64,000 bases of DNA, from NCBI GenBank assembly GCA_030704615.1, contig CM060734.1, forward strand, positions 56,560,042 to 56,624,041. The letters are read 5' to 3'. Position 1 is the stretch's first letter; each line of letters begins with the position of its first letter. Shown here in pieces: positions 34,616 through 46,246 of this stretch. The notes under the pieces are model-generated. The model was not told the DNA's origin and made no database searches. It saw only the letters and a program-made list of their open reading frames with translations. A program made the translations under genes and the position numbers. This DNA comes from Takakia lepidozioides (taxonomy: Eukaryota; Streptophyta; Takakiopsida; Takakiales; Takakiaceae).

Positions 34616-37600
34616 CTACAAATCTACTTTCCTGGCAAGGGACATGTTGTTTCCATCATCATTTTTTATGAATGGAACTGCTTGAAGAGGGTGCAACAGA
34701 CCTTTGTCGATTCTAACTTGTAAAGTGGACAGCCTCCCACGAACACAACGAAGCTCGGCAAGCAAATGTTTGCGCATTGTTTCACTCTCATTGCCAAGAA
34801 GCGACAGGGACTTCATCTCAGATTCAATTGATGAAACATCCGATGGCTCCTGCCGACCACGCTGGGATGATGCTGAGCACTCCGTAGGCTCTGCTAGATT
34901 CACAACTTCCTCCTCTGCATCAATATCTGGAAGTTCCGATTTCATCAACATGTGAAGACCTCCATGAATGGTCCCGAGCTTTGTGCCACAGAGCTTCACA
35001 ATAAGCCCTTCCTTCAGATTTGGCTTCATCAATTGAAGAACGCGGATTTGATGTTGCACAAGTTACCCTTCAAAGCCCATGGACAATCGCAACAAGCCCA
35101 GGTGGTCGCAGGTGCATAGATTGTGTAGCTTCGACCGGCAGTTTGAACACTATCCACAATCGCCGGATGACCAGGAACAGTGGGCAAATGAACATTGACA
35201 TCAGGGATCTCCCTTGCAGTCCAAACAACATTACTGATAAATTCCTCCTGTCGTACATTCCTTTTGAAGCCTTTCGATTTCAAGTTATCTCTATACCAAT
35301 AGTGGGTAGAACAGGACCCACGAGTTCGCTGATCAGCCAATCGATTCTCCTGCCATCAAGCCTTTGCTTTCCCGAGCGTAAACGAGCCTTCAAATTTCCG
35401 TGCCAGATTCAATTGCGACATTAGTATCGTGACTTGCGTGGGGAATATAACGAGCCCCCGTGATCCACATGCTCAGTTTTGGGACCCATTCCATTTTGAT
35501 GTAACGTAGGAAGTCACGCGCAAGCGGATAGGAATAATTCAAATCTTCCAGTCGCTCAAGCGCCCACTCTTCTGGGGTGACTCCCACACAGGCGTTAATG
35601 CCGTACATTACGTCGCCAAGCTGTTTCAAAACAGCATTGCGAGTGTATGGATCGGGCATCTTACGCCATGAATGTTTCAGCCAAGCGCGGCGAACATGCC
35701 AAAGGCATAGAAATATCACTACGTCCCCAAACGATTCCCTGCATGCACACACATCAAATGCCACCCAATCCATCAGTGTAACTCTTGTCAGTGTAACTCT
35801 TATCAGATGAACTCTTCGCAGTGTAACTCGTAGAAGTGTAACTCTTCAAAGTGTCACTCTTAGTAGTGTGACTCATGTAACCCCTCGTGCATCCGGTCAT
35901 GTAACTATCAGTGAAACTCACAGCAGTGTAACCCAACACATATAACCCCTCGCAGCGCTGTAACGCAATCCATGTTACACCGTGTAACTCTCAGAGCGAC
36001 CCAACCCATACAACCCTCTGCGATGCTCCCAGTGTAACTCACATGCTATAGCAGTGCAACCTAATCCATGCAGGACTGCGGATGACACGCCGTATAACTC
36101 GCAGTGTAACTCGCAGTGTAACCCTCTGTCTACCTCATAGTAGTGTAACCCTCGGTCTAACTCACATCAGTGTAACCCTCGGTCTAACTCACAGTAGTGT
36201 AACCCTCCGTCCAACTCAAGGCAGTATAACCATCTGTCTAACTGATAGTGTAACCCTCAGTGTAACAGACAACACTGCAACCCAATCCATGTAACCCCTC
36301 AAGCAACTGACAGTGTAACTCCAAGTGTTATAGGCAGCAATGCACCCCCTCGTGTAACTGGCAATTTAACTCTTACTGTGATTCTCAGTGTAACTAGCAG
36401 CAGTGTAGCCCGATCCATGAAACCCTTCGTGCATGCAACTTGTAGTGTGAATTACTGTGTGACTCAGAACATTGTAACTTCTAGCCGTGTACCAGATAGC
36501 ATTGATTTCTGCGTCTGCATCGTCGACAACAAAAGCATTTGGCCTCCAATTTGGTTTGCTCTGAAGAAGTCGGTCGCGAAGACTTTTCATCCAGGGGCTC
36601 AGGTCAGTCGTTTTGTTTCTCGCTGATATAATATAAACAACAGGTATGCCGTTGAGCCATTCGTCGAATACCATCATGGTATACATTGGGAACTGCAATG
36701 TCGCAATGGTACAAAAATGAATAAGGTGAGTGTTATAATATTGGCAACAGTTGCATAACACTCACATTTCAAAATGCAATGAAAGGTAAAGCGTGACACG
36801 AATACCTTATTTTCGTTGGTCCCAAATGTTGCATCGCAGGATACCACACGGTTGTGTCCCAGGTCGATCATTTTCTGTTTTTGCCACTCCGTTGTATTCC
36901 AATTACGAACTTCAAATCACCCACCACTGGCGCTGTCTCTTCATGGTAGAAGAAGACGCTTCAGGATTGCTATCGACCCACATACGTACACTTTGTGCAT
37001 CATCTGGATGTTTTTTGTAACTCTCAATCGTAAGCTTGTCGGCATGTTTCTCACGTCGTACTCGAACAAGAAACAATCGCGACTCCACTCCATGCCTGGC
37101 TGAGACGCACAAGCTTCCTGGAGCTGTTGAGTGTGTTGTGTCATAATCATAGCTGGAGATAGGCCACTGCGAAGACTATCGACGATCCACTGTTTCATAT
37201 CTTCTTGGCTGAGACGAGGGGCATGCACGAATCGCAAGAAATGGGAAGAGGGGTCAGCTGAACCATGACATGGCTTTTCTTTTGCATCCACATGCTGTTT
37301 CTGGAAGTATGTGATGATTGCCAACTCTGAATCTAGAAAACACACTGGCCAACTTTGAAGCTACACGTACACCCACTTTGTATGAGTCTCCGAAATCCGC
37401 TGCCTTACGTCTGATTCACTTGATGGTTTTTGATTATCGGAGGCTGCTATCGGTTTTTCTTCTTCTTCACAATCGGCGGGTCCGTGCGCCTATCTATCGG
37501 GCAGTAGCAGCAGTGGTACCTGCAAAAAAAGCATATAAAGCGAGGAGGGTTATCGCCATATACGACTTTGCTAGGCTAGCAGAAAGAAGTGGGGCTGGGA

Positions 37601-37850
37601 ATGTTATACAACCTCATAAGTGACTTACTTATGCCACTGACGATAACTGTTTGCACGCGGTGTTGTCAAATCTGGCAACTCACGGTACCTTCGATCTTGA
37701 ACATAAAATTGGGTCTTCCCATCCACTCTACTCCTTTCTCCCTCCAAAAATCAGGAATGCGAGACCATGGAACGACAACTACTTCGATGGATATCCGTTT
37801 CTCTTTTCCCTGGCGAGCAACGGAGGTTTGTGTGATTGAAAAGCCCGTCT
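34616..37850 (-). pseudogene. MURA-type transposase of the giant element, several frame breaks
   Basis: Minus-strand blocks in order: ~37,844-37,690 (VVVVPWSRIPDFW), ~37,345-36,915 (RDCFLFEYDV; KKHPDDAQSVRMW), 36,875-36,807 (VVSCDATFGTNEN, first catalytic Asp), 36,694-36,490 (YIISARNKTTDLSPW; NAFVVDDADAEI, second Asp), ~35,740-35,395 (FLCLWHVRRAW, the CxxH motif; TNVAIES, catalytic Glu) and ~35,395-34,616 (GRRIDWLI; SWIM finger; Ser/Glu-rich tail). These are the ordered parts of a Mutator transposase. The SWIM CxH reads CN|QHQI: a single missing A converts AAACAT to AACAT and breaks frame exactly there. Further shifts occur near 37,060 and 35,300. The intron at ~36,485-35,745 holds a GTGTAACTC array. 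With one-base lesions throughout, the copy may be dead or affected by sequencing errors. Confidence 0.8.
35770..36480. repeat. AGTGTAACTC array in an intron of the outer transposase
   Basis: CAGTGTAACTC and CAGTGTAACCCTCGGTCTAACTC-like words recur over 0.7 kb between the exons that hold the second Asp and the Glu. Confidence 0.88.
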
Positions 37851-38516
37851 ATGGGCAGCTGTAGGATGCATTTTCAAATGAGATACCAAATGCTGCAAAT
37901 GACAGAGTTCTCCCGCCTCATCTTTCAAACCATTTGATTCCAATGCTGCTTGCGTTCCTCGTCTAGCACCTTCGCGGCAGCACATGCCATTAGCAGCAAC
38001 AGTACCACCAGTATAGTACAAATCGCATAACACACGCGGGCAACGCAGCGGAGCCCTCGGAACTGAACGTCGTCTAAACGCACCTGGTGAAAATGACGAG
38101 CGATGATGGAGTTACACGTGGGTTTTGATGTCACCAATTGTGTAACCCAGGTTTGAATTCAAATATCTGACACCCTTGGAGCCCGCCAATTTTTGCCGGG
38201 CACCAAGGGGCTACACGAACAGGGGTGACATGCGTTGGGATAAAGGATCCGGGGTGACACGAGCTATGAGCGACACAATCGGGGTTACACGGAGGGGATT
38301 GATACAGTATCGGTTACATGGTGGGGTTACAATGTGTGAGTTGCACATGAGGGTTACACGAGGCGGAGCTAAAGGGCTGACATGCAGAGGGTTACATGGG
38401 GATGATGGAGTTACGAGGACTGGAGTTACGGAGAGGGGTATATGGGATAACATGATACAAGCTTACATTGGGGTACACGATGCAGGAGACATGGAGTGAG
38501 AGTTACACCCCGCGGA
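37851..38516. repeat. Leader of the outer transposase and inner edge of the right array
   Basis: From 37,851 to about 38,100 single-copy DNA may hold further 5' coding parts of the transposase (minus strand, Cys-rich frame 38,033-37,779). From 38,100 GGGTTACA/GGGGTGACA words start, degenerate at first, and pass into the regular right TIR array. Confidence 0.5.
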
Positions 38517-40664
38517 GTACAGAGGGTTACATGGGTTACAAAGGGTTACAGAGGGTCATGGGGTCCATTGTTATAGAGGGTGACATAGGTTTACATGGGA
38601 GGGTTACATGGAGTGGAGGTTGACACTCAGCGGTTTACAGAGGGAATAAACGGGTTACAAAGGGTTACATGGTGGTGAGGATTACACCTAGTGAGGGTTT
38701 AACACCTGGTGAGGTTACAGAGAGCATTCACAGAGGGTCACATGGTTTTATGGCTGAGGTTACACAGGGGTGAGGGTGACACTCTACTGGTTACAGAGGG
38801 TTCATTAGGGGTTTACATGTTGGTGAAGGTACCCTGGTGAGGTTATAGGGGGCACATGGGGTTCATGGGTTTATAGAGGGTCAGAGAGGGTTACATGGAG
38901 TTAGGTTACAGGGGTTACATGGGTTCCACTACAGGGTCACGAAGGTTTACACGGTTACGCCGGGTTTAACGCAGGGTCACAGAGGATTACATGGTTGCAA
39001 GGAAGTGAGGGATCATAGGGATGGGGGTGACACTCTACGGTGTTACAGAGGGTTACATGGTGGTAAGGGTTACACCTAGTGAGGGATAGAGAGGGTCACA
39101 GAGGGTTACATGGGTTACAGAGGGTCAGAGAGGGTTACATGGAGTGAGGATTACATAGGGGTGAGGGTGACATTCTGCGGTGTTACAGAGGGTTACATGG
39201 TGGTGAGGGCTACAAAGGGTCACAGAGGGTTACATAGGTTACAGAGGGTTACATGGAGTGAGGGTTACATAAGGGGTGAGGGTGACACTCTACGGTGTTA
39301 CAGAGGATTACATGGGTTACAGAGCCACGGAGGGTCACAGAGGGTTACATGGGGATGAGGGTGACACTCTGCGGTGTCACAGAGGGTTTGTGTGGGTTAC
39401 GGAGGGTTACATGGTGGCGAGGGTGACACTCTGCGGTGTTACAGAGGGTTACATGGTGGTAAGGGTTACACCTGGTGAGGGATATAGAGGGTCACAAAGG
39501 GTTACATGGGTTACAGAGGGTTACAGAGGGTCAGAGAGGGTTACATGGAATAAGGGTTACATAGGGGTGAGGGTGACACGTTACATGGGTTACAGAGGGT
39601 TACATGGTGGTGAGGGTTACATGGGTTACAGAGCCACAGAGGTTTGTGAGGGTTACATGGAGTGAGGATGACATGGGATGAGGGTGACACTCTGCGGTGT
39701 CATAGAGGGTTTGTGAGGGTTACAGAGGGTTACATGGTGGTGAGGGTTACATGGGTTACAGAGCCACAGAGGTTTGTGAGGGTTACATGGAGTGAGGGTG
39801 ACATGGGATGAGGGTGACACTCTGCGGTGTCATAGAGGGTTTGTGAGGGTTACAGAGGGTTACATGGTGGCGAGGGTGATACTCTGCGGTGTTACAGAGG
39901 GTTACATGGTGGTAAGGATTACACCTGGTGAGGGATATAGAGGGTTACAGAGGGTTACATGGTGGTGAGGGTTACAGAGGGTCAGAGAGGATTACATGGA
40001 GTGAGGGTTACATACGGGTGAGGGTGACACTCTGCGGTGTTACAGAGGGTTACATGGTGGTGAGGGTTACAAAGGGTCATAGAGGGTTACATGGGTTACA
40101 GAGGGTCACAGAGGATTACATGGGTTACAAAGGGTTACAGAGGGTTACATGGAGTGAGGGTTACACTCTGCGGTGTTACAGAGGGTTACATGGGTTACAG
40201 AGGGTTACATAGGGTTACATGGGTTGCAAAGTGTTACAGAGGGTTACATGTAGTGAGGGTTACATAGGGGTGGGGGTGACACTCTGCAGTGTCATAGAGG
40301 GTTACATGGGTTACAGAGGGTTACATGGTGGTGAGGGTTACAAAGGGTCATGGGGTTATATGGGTTTCAGAGGGTTACATGGTGGGCGGAGTTACAGAGG
40401 GTTACATGGGGGTGATGGTTGAACCCGGGGCGGGGGTTACAGGGAACTGGCGGACTGCTGGAAGCGGCGGACTGGTGTCGCAGAACGACGACGCAGGGGG
40501 CGACGACGCCGATGGGATGAGGGCGGGGGTGGGGAGGGATTGACCGAGCCCAGCCGGCTGCCTTTCGATGTCTGCCGGAGGCAAAGAACCGGCGGTACGG
40601 GTGTCAGGGCTGGACCGTCCTGACGCGCTTGCATTAAGTTCTTACATTATTCTTATTATCTTCA
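38517..40664. repeat. Right terminal inverted repeat (GAGGGTTAC array plus unique 240 bp)
   Basis: Mirror image of the left TIR: AGAGGGTTACATGG words with the phrase GAGGGTGACACTCTGCGGT recurring, then from 40,425 the GC-rich unique end complementary to 11798-12040. The array here is ~1.9 kb against ~2.6 kb on the left, so the two arrays have changed length since they were identical. Confidence 0.93.
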
Positions 40665-40673
40665 ATCCCAAAC
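40665..40673. repeat. Right 9-bp target-site duplication ATCCCAAAC
   Basis: Exact copy of 11789-11797 immediately outside the right terminus. Confidence 0.93.
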
Positions 40674-43600
40674 CTCACACAAAATTTCAGGTGAATCTGC
40701 CAAAAAATTGGGGTATATTGGCATAAAGAGGTTCAACCCTCCCCGGCTGTATTGAAATTTGGGTTTCACGCTCCACTTACCTTCACGGGGGGTTGGTAGA
40801 ACATGAGCACAGAAAAATGGAGGTTTGAGCACAAAAACACGATAATAGGGACCAATGTTTTCACGGAAATAGAATTCAAGCAAGAAACAGGATCCAACTT
40901 CCATGCATTATGCTCACTACAAATATATTTATAATTTATGTGATAAAGATAATTATATTACTAGCTATAATAAATTTGATATCTTCCAATAAATGACTGA
41001 GTTTGCAGTTATTGAAAGAACTTGACTAATGAAAACGCTTCTCATTATTTGACAATTGGGTCTTGAATGCGGGCACGTGTGGTTGTGGCGCCTGCGGGTG
41101 GCACGGGTGGCACAGGGGCCACACATGGTGGGGCGACCCCTATCGGGCGGGGTTAGTATGGTGAGCCGCCCCTGGACGCGCGCAAGGGAAGCAAGAGGGG
41201 GAGCGATTCTGTCGGGCCCACAAAACACCTGAAGATATGTAGATAAATAATTAATTATTTACAGTAAGTAATGGCTAGTGTAATAGTAAAGAGCAACTTG
41301 CGACGAACATGAGATCTGTTGATCAAATCTTGGTAGGTGACATTGTGGTGATAAAGTGTGTTAATTATAAATGTATATGTTGTTTGAGGAGGGTCTGAAG
41401 GTTGGAGTTAGGCGCTCGCCAGTTGGAGTTAGTATGCCCGACTGAGTCGACTCAGTCCGCTCGCCAGTTGGAGTGAGTTTGTTGAGGGTTTAGCCAGTCC
41501 ACTAGAAGGTCCACCGCCGTTAAAGAACTAGGACTTAGAAAAAAATCAGAATCTAGACCCCGTGAAAGGGGGGTGGGTTCATGAGCTCACCCCATGGGCA
41601 GTACTGGCGGGGCCCATAGGTGCATTCAAGACCCAATTATTAAAAATGAGAGCCAATGAAAACATGGCATGAGACATAGTCAAAAACCAAAGAAATTTAT
41701 AACATAATAAGCAAGTACTTGGATTTCATGGACCAAACTTAAAATACCGAGATAGTTAGGATAATTTTGGATCTGTCTATACTCTATACATGGGAAAAAA
41801 AATGAAATAAAGAAAAAAAAATCCCCCTGGAAATGAAACTTCAGTTTTTTGGCCCTAGCTGTGAGCTTTTCTTATCTTTACAAATCCTATCACAATATAT
41901 ACACTCGAAGATAAACTTCTTGTTATGATCATCGGGTTGGTCAACCCTTTGTTTTCAACCAAGCCTCCTAGATGAGTACTTCGCACTAATCACATTCGTA
42001 GAGTTCTTCATGATAGGTCCGCCACGCTTCATGCACGTTGGATTTCTTTGTTTTACCATTGTGCAGCCATGTGGAATCACTATTGCACAAGAGTGCCTTC
42101 AAGAATGGGAAGACTACAAGGTTTATTTGCATAGTGTAGGCATAATGATGTATACTCTAAAAATATTGTGGAGGCGATTGTCGCAAGATTGAGACTATAG
42201 ACGAGTTGGAAGGGAAAAAAAACACACACAAATGAAAAGGAAAGATTTGACTAAGAAGTAGCTAGATTGGAACCGTAAACACAAATGCAAATGGATTCTC
42301 ATATTATTTCACCGCAACTACAATGGCCTGTAAAGCAAGTGATTGAAAAGAAAAAAGCAAAGGAAAGTTGAGCAAAGAGAAATGTTGGTGATAATCTGCC
42401 TAAAATTGTTTCGCTAGCACACATTTCTTCAAGGAAACATTGGCGAAGTGCTTCCAGATATCATGGTGTACACACAAAAACAGGCTCTCAAACAACGTCG
42501 TGGAGCACCATGCCTCATCTGCGAAGCGATCATCGCAGGAGCGTGAGTTCCCAGCCCAGAAGTGCATGACATGAGTGTCACATTTGTGCATGGAGATGCA
42601 TAAGATGTCATAAATGACATGCATGGTGATGGCATGAGGTGTGGCACATGCTTTATGTGTTACAGAGGCATTTGGTACAGGCAGTAGAGGCAAAACACAT
42701 AGTCATACAGGCGATTCAAAATTTGAAATTGAACTTCTATATATTTTTTAATGGCACTTTAAAGGGGAATCAGAGCTCTTTCCTCTTGTCCCCAACAACT
42801 GACTCTTCAAAATAACCTACAAAATTCCTAACTGGAGGTTAAAAAAAAATCTGTATCTAGATAACTTTCATAGTTTTAAAAATTTTCAATAACCGCAAAC
42901 AGTGGTCGTCCAATATTGCAAAAACGAAATAACCTGAGCGGTTGTCTCATTAATCAAATAATCGCCCCAGCCCGGTATGGACAAACACACTTTCAAAGTT
43001 ATGATACATACCGATTAGGCTTCACAACCACTTTGTTCACAATTCATGCCCCACTCTCTTACTGTGAGCGACTGAAATACGAAATTAACCCTACATCTTC
43101 ATAAACTTCATTTGATGAGAAGAGCCTGTATTTTAAGGATTAGGTACAAATCGCCTCTGGGATGTATATCAAGGAGTTTTGTAAAATTGTCATGTGGAGT
43201 ACCAAAAAAACATCCGTCAATTGAATCACCCATGCGTTAAACTACATTGGGTATTTGTGATATGAGTGGGCACCTAAAAATTGTATAGTTTTCGAAATCT
43301 TAATTACTCAGCATTTTGAAGTCATGATTCATGAGTCTAGCTGCCTAATTTACTTACTAGATTTTATTATATTAATTTATTATTAATTATTACTTGCTAG
43401 ATTTAGAGCCATACAAAAACTATAATATCCAATGGAAGAGATAAATCTAGAGCCATCAATGACCATTGAATGCTTAGCTACTCTAACTTCTTTTTTTTTC
43501 TTTTTTTTTTAATTAAAACTCTAACCAACTACCAATGCCTGATCTGCAGTGCCACCAGCAACTTTTTTTGCGCACAGTTGTGAGTGCATAGTGGCTACTC

Positions 43601-44366
43601 TGCACACAACCGTGCCAACAGAGCCTAAGGACTGCTATGAACTCCAATGCACTCTGCCTAATCTACATAGCTCTGCTAAGCTGCAATGCTATTTGCTCAG
43701 CCTGCTAAGAAACATCACCGAAGTTTATACACACAACAATTTCTTGAAGTGTTTATTGCCTGATTGCACAAGTGTCTACTACTGATCTCGTCAAGGCCTT
43801 GCTCAAAGCTAATCGAGGGAATTAGAGAATCGTGTATGCAAGTGCTTTTACTCATTGTGTAAGTGTCTACCATAGATCCATGCACTTCCTTGCTGAAAGC
43901 TAGTACTCTACACAATCTCATTCCAAGTTTCTACTGCTCACTTGTGAACCTCTACTTTGTGGCAAGAGTTAGCAACAATCAACTCTTAGCCACCAACTCT
44001 ACTACATTCACAAGAACCTCTGTAGATTGACAAAACGACATGGAACCCAGGCCATTGGCATGCTGAAGTGAAATAGCTTCTAGAAAAAAAATCACATCCC
44101 TTACTCACAGCCAGATATGAATGTACAACAGGCAAACCACATGGAACTTAACTAACGTCAATAGTCACATCCCTAACTCACACCTAAGAATGGCATAGTG
44201 AAACCACATACAGCATCCATGCCATTCAATAGTGTAACAGTTGGCTGCTACTACTCAATAACTTGACAACAACTCTGAAATGGGTGTCAAATAGCTACAT
44301 CCTTACCCACTTGACCTAGATATTGTAGATCCATCTAGGATCCAGATTAGATATTGACTGCATAAC
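40674..44366. other. Unassigned AT-rich intergenic region
   Basis: No coding frame here has a domain or splice pattern I recognise. It includes a GC-rich island at 41,060-41,220, an 18-bp palindrome at 41,440-41,457 and AT-rich tracts at 40,900-41,000 and 43,340-43,520. This is the continuation of the sequence that was interrupted at 11,797. Confidence 0.5.
41440..41457. repeat. 18-bp perfect palindrome GACTGAGTC/GACTCAGTC between direct repeats
   Basis: The palindrome sits between two copies of CGCTCGCCAGTTGGAGT (41,414 and 41,460). Confidence 0.8.
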
Positions 44367-44399
44367 TTCTTTGTATGGAGCTCACAGCCATGACCCTAG
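44367..44399 (+). other. 33-bp exact copy of TIP1-like exon 11, opposite strand
   Basis: Bases 44367-44399 are identical to the complement of 1-33, which is coding text of the last visible TIP1-like exon (CMELTAMTL). The match stops at the window edge, so its true length is unknown. Upstream of 44,367 the sequence does not match the gene. Confidence 0.9.
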
Positions 44400-44449
44400 C
44401 AGCTGGCTTACCGGCATGATATTTTGCCATATGCCAACTTGAATCCCAG

Positions 44450-45335
44450 GTGAGCGATGGACGTAGTGCACGAATCGGGCTCAACGTTGGCGTACGAACG
44501 TACTTTACAACAGAGGACACTGCTGCAGGGCGGCCTCCTAGTTCCCAGACTCCTATGTGTCAGGCTGAGGGCTGTAAAGCAGCTCTCAGCACAGCCAAGC
44601 ACTACCATCGGCGCCACACAATGTATGTTGTGAGTTTCACTCAAAAGCTTCAAATGTGGTAGCTGCTGGTCATACGTCTCAGCGGTTTTGTCAACAATGC
44701 AGCAGGTGTGTTCCATTGATCCTTAAAGTGTGCCAAGTATGACACTTCCATACAAGTTAGGAAGTTAGTTCCCAAAAACAAATCTTGTCCTATACTCTAG
44801 TATTTTTATCCAGTTTCATGTAATCTGACACTTCTAGATGGAGGGGGAGTGGTTTGTTAAGCTTCTAAGGATTATAAAACATAGTCTGAGAGTGCAAAAG
44901 ATCTAACTTTGAGTTGACCAAAGAAAAAGAATTTGTGATAGGTCATTTCAAAGTAAAGCTAGATTTACTGGCTCAGTTCCTCACATTACCTTCTCACCAG
45001 CATCCTTAGTGCATCTCTAAGAGATGTTCTACTCTGTAGTTGAAAATCCTAGCATGAGTTTAATTTGTTTGGAGGTGGGCACAACTCAGGCCTTGTTCTT
45101 TCTTGTAGAGTTGAGGTGACTCTAACCTAGTAGATTTTGGAGGAAAGAGTTGATTTTCAAGGCCTTACAACTTGAACCTTGTTGCAATCCAGGCATTTTC
45201 GAATAGGTATGTTGTGTACATGCTTAGCGGAAGGAGCGATCTTTTGTTCAATATGAAATAACAAGTCTCCATTTTTCCAGATTTCACCTACTGACTGAGT
45301 TTGACGAGGTGACTAGGAGCTGTAGAAAGCAGACC
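44450..45335 (+). pseudogene. SBP-box (SPL8-like) transcription factor fragment, frameshifted
   Basis: Exon A (~44,450-44,705) encodes ARIGLNVGVRTYF, then CQAEGC and KHYHRRH, and after a ~4-base insertion near 44,630 that breaks frame, CEFHSKASNVVAAG and RFCQQCSR. Exon B (45,281 to ~45,330, after TTTTTCCAG) continues in phase with FHLLTEFDEVTRSCRK. Together these are most of the two zinc sites of an SBP domain, which binds GTAC cores; the RIGLNxGxRTYF leader is typical of the SPL8 clade. After SCRK the basic RRR stretch expected in the nuclear signal is missing and the frame ends within 40 bases. No start exon is seen. The frame break, missing C-terminus and abutting stray TIP1 exon indicate a broken duplicate. 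Confidence 0.8.
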
Positions 45336-45681
45336 CCAAGACAATGCTTATGCACTTGAAATGTGGGTCTCCAACCTCAGCCTTGCATGATGATTCTCAC
45401 TGAGTGTGACTTCAGCTTCAGCAAACTCTTCAAATTCACAGGTTACTTAGTTCATTGTGCATTTCAAGTGTTTAGCAGGGCTCTAACCGCTTAGTGACCT
45501 TTCCAAGCTTTGAAGGCGTTCCAAGTCCTAATCCAAGTTTCCCTTTCACTTAGGGATATCGGAATCCTTGGAGCACTGCCTACTATTATGCGCCAAACCA
45601 TAAAAAATCTGGCCTTTCATCATCGCAATCTCCAGGACATGGCACGATAGCCCACTCTCAACAGTTCACAGGCCGCTAAAG

Positions 45682-46110
45682 TGTTGTTTTTTCCGGTAGA
45701 AATCGCAGTGTGACCATGTTACTGCAAGTCATCAAGAGTTACGAGTTACACTGATTTATTCCACGACGGAATATCTAAGTCAGAGGCCAACTAGGTTACA
45801 CTAGGATTTAACGGAGACATGCAGTTGGCCAAGGTGTTGCTACTGCGTACTATTTACGGATGGATAGTGCCAGCATTATTTTGAATTACTAGACTCCCGC
45901 CAGCGCCTAGCAATCGTTACTACGAATAGTATTTAGGCTTACTACATAGAGTCTTTGAGGTGCTGAAAACTTCTTTGTATGTTGATGCCTTATGGTGGAA
46001 TTGCAATAGTGTAAGTAGTGTAAAGTGCTCTGATACCAACGTGTGTTTTGATTGCCTGAATCTTTGAATTGCTGTTCTAGATAGTATTGTGTGCTTTGAG
46101 TTTTTCTACA
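45682..46110 (+). repeat. 5' LTR of copia element
   Basis: Begins TGTTGTTTTTTCCGG and ends TTTTTCTACA; 429 bp against 418 bp for the 3' copy, with small indels (for example an extra TAGTGTAAG) and scattered substitutions. Confidence 0.9.
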
Positions 46111-46246
46111 GTTTATGGGCCCACAAACGTTTGAAGCTCAGTCAGAGAGTGCTTTCGTGAACAATTTTATTTCTGAGAGTTCTTTCTTGATTTTGTTCAC
46201 GAATGAAACTAGAACTAGTAGAGAGATCTAGGAAATAGCAGCAAAG

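Larger units (their letters stand above)
11798..40664. mobile_element. Giant Mutator-like transposon (MULE), 28,867 bp, containing a second nested element
   Basis: The limits are set by inverted termini (left GGAAGATAATAGG, right complement TGAAGATAATAAG) and the flanking 9-bp duplication ATCCCAAAC. The outer ~240 bp of the two ends differ at only about four positions; internal to them both ends continue as long GTNAC tandem arrays in opposite orientation. Inside are a Ulp1-like protease gene (15999-21320, +) and a MURA-type transposase gene (37850-34616, -), separated by a nested element at 22431-34195. Without the insert the element would be about 17.1 kb. Long TIRs, 9-bp duplication and a MULE transposase with SWIM finger all agree on the Mutator superfamily. 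Near-identical ends argue for recent insertion, although the transposase reading frame looks damaged. Confidence 0.92.

Noticed and set aside
45682-46110. Copia LTR as part of the GTNAC element family
   Set aside because: A few GTTAC words occur in the LTR, but without the ACCCT flank or tandem order.
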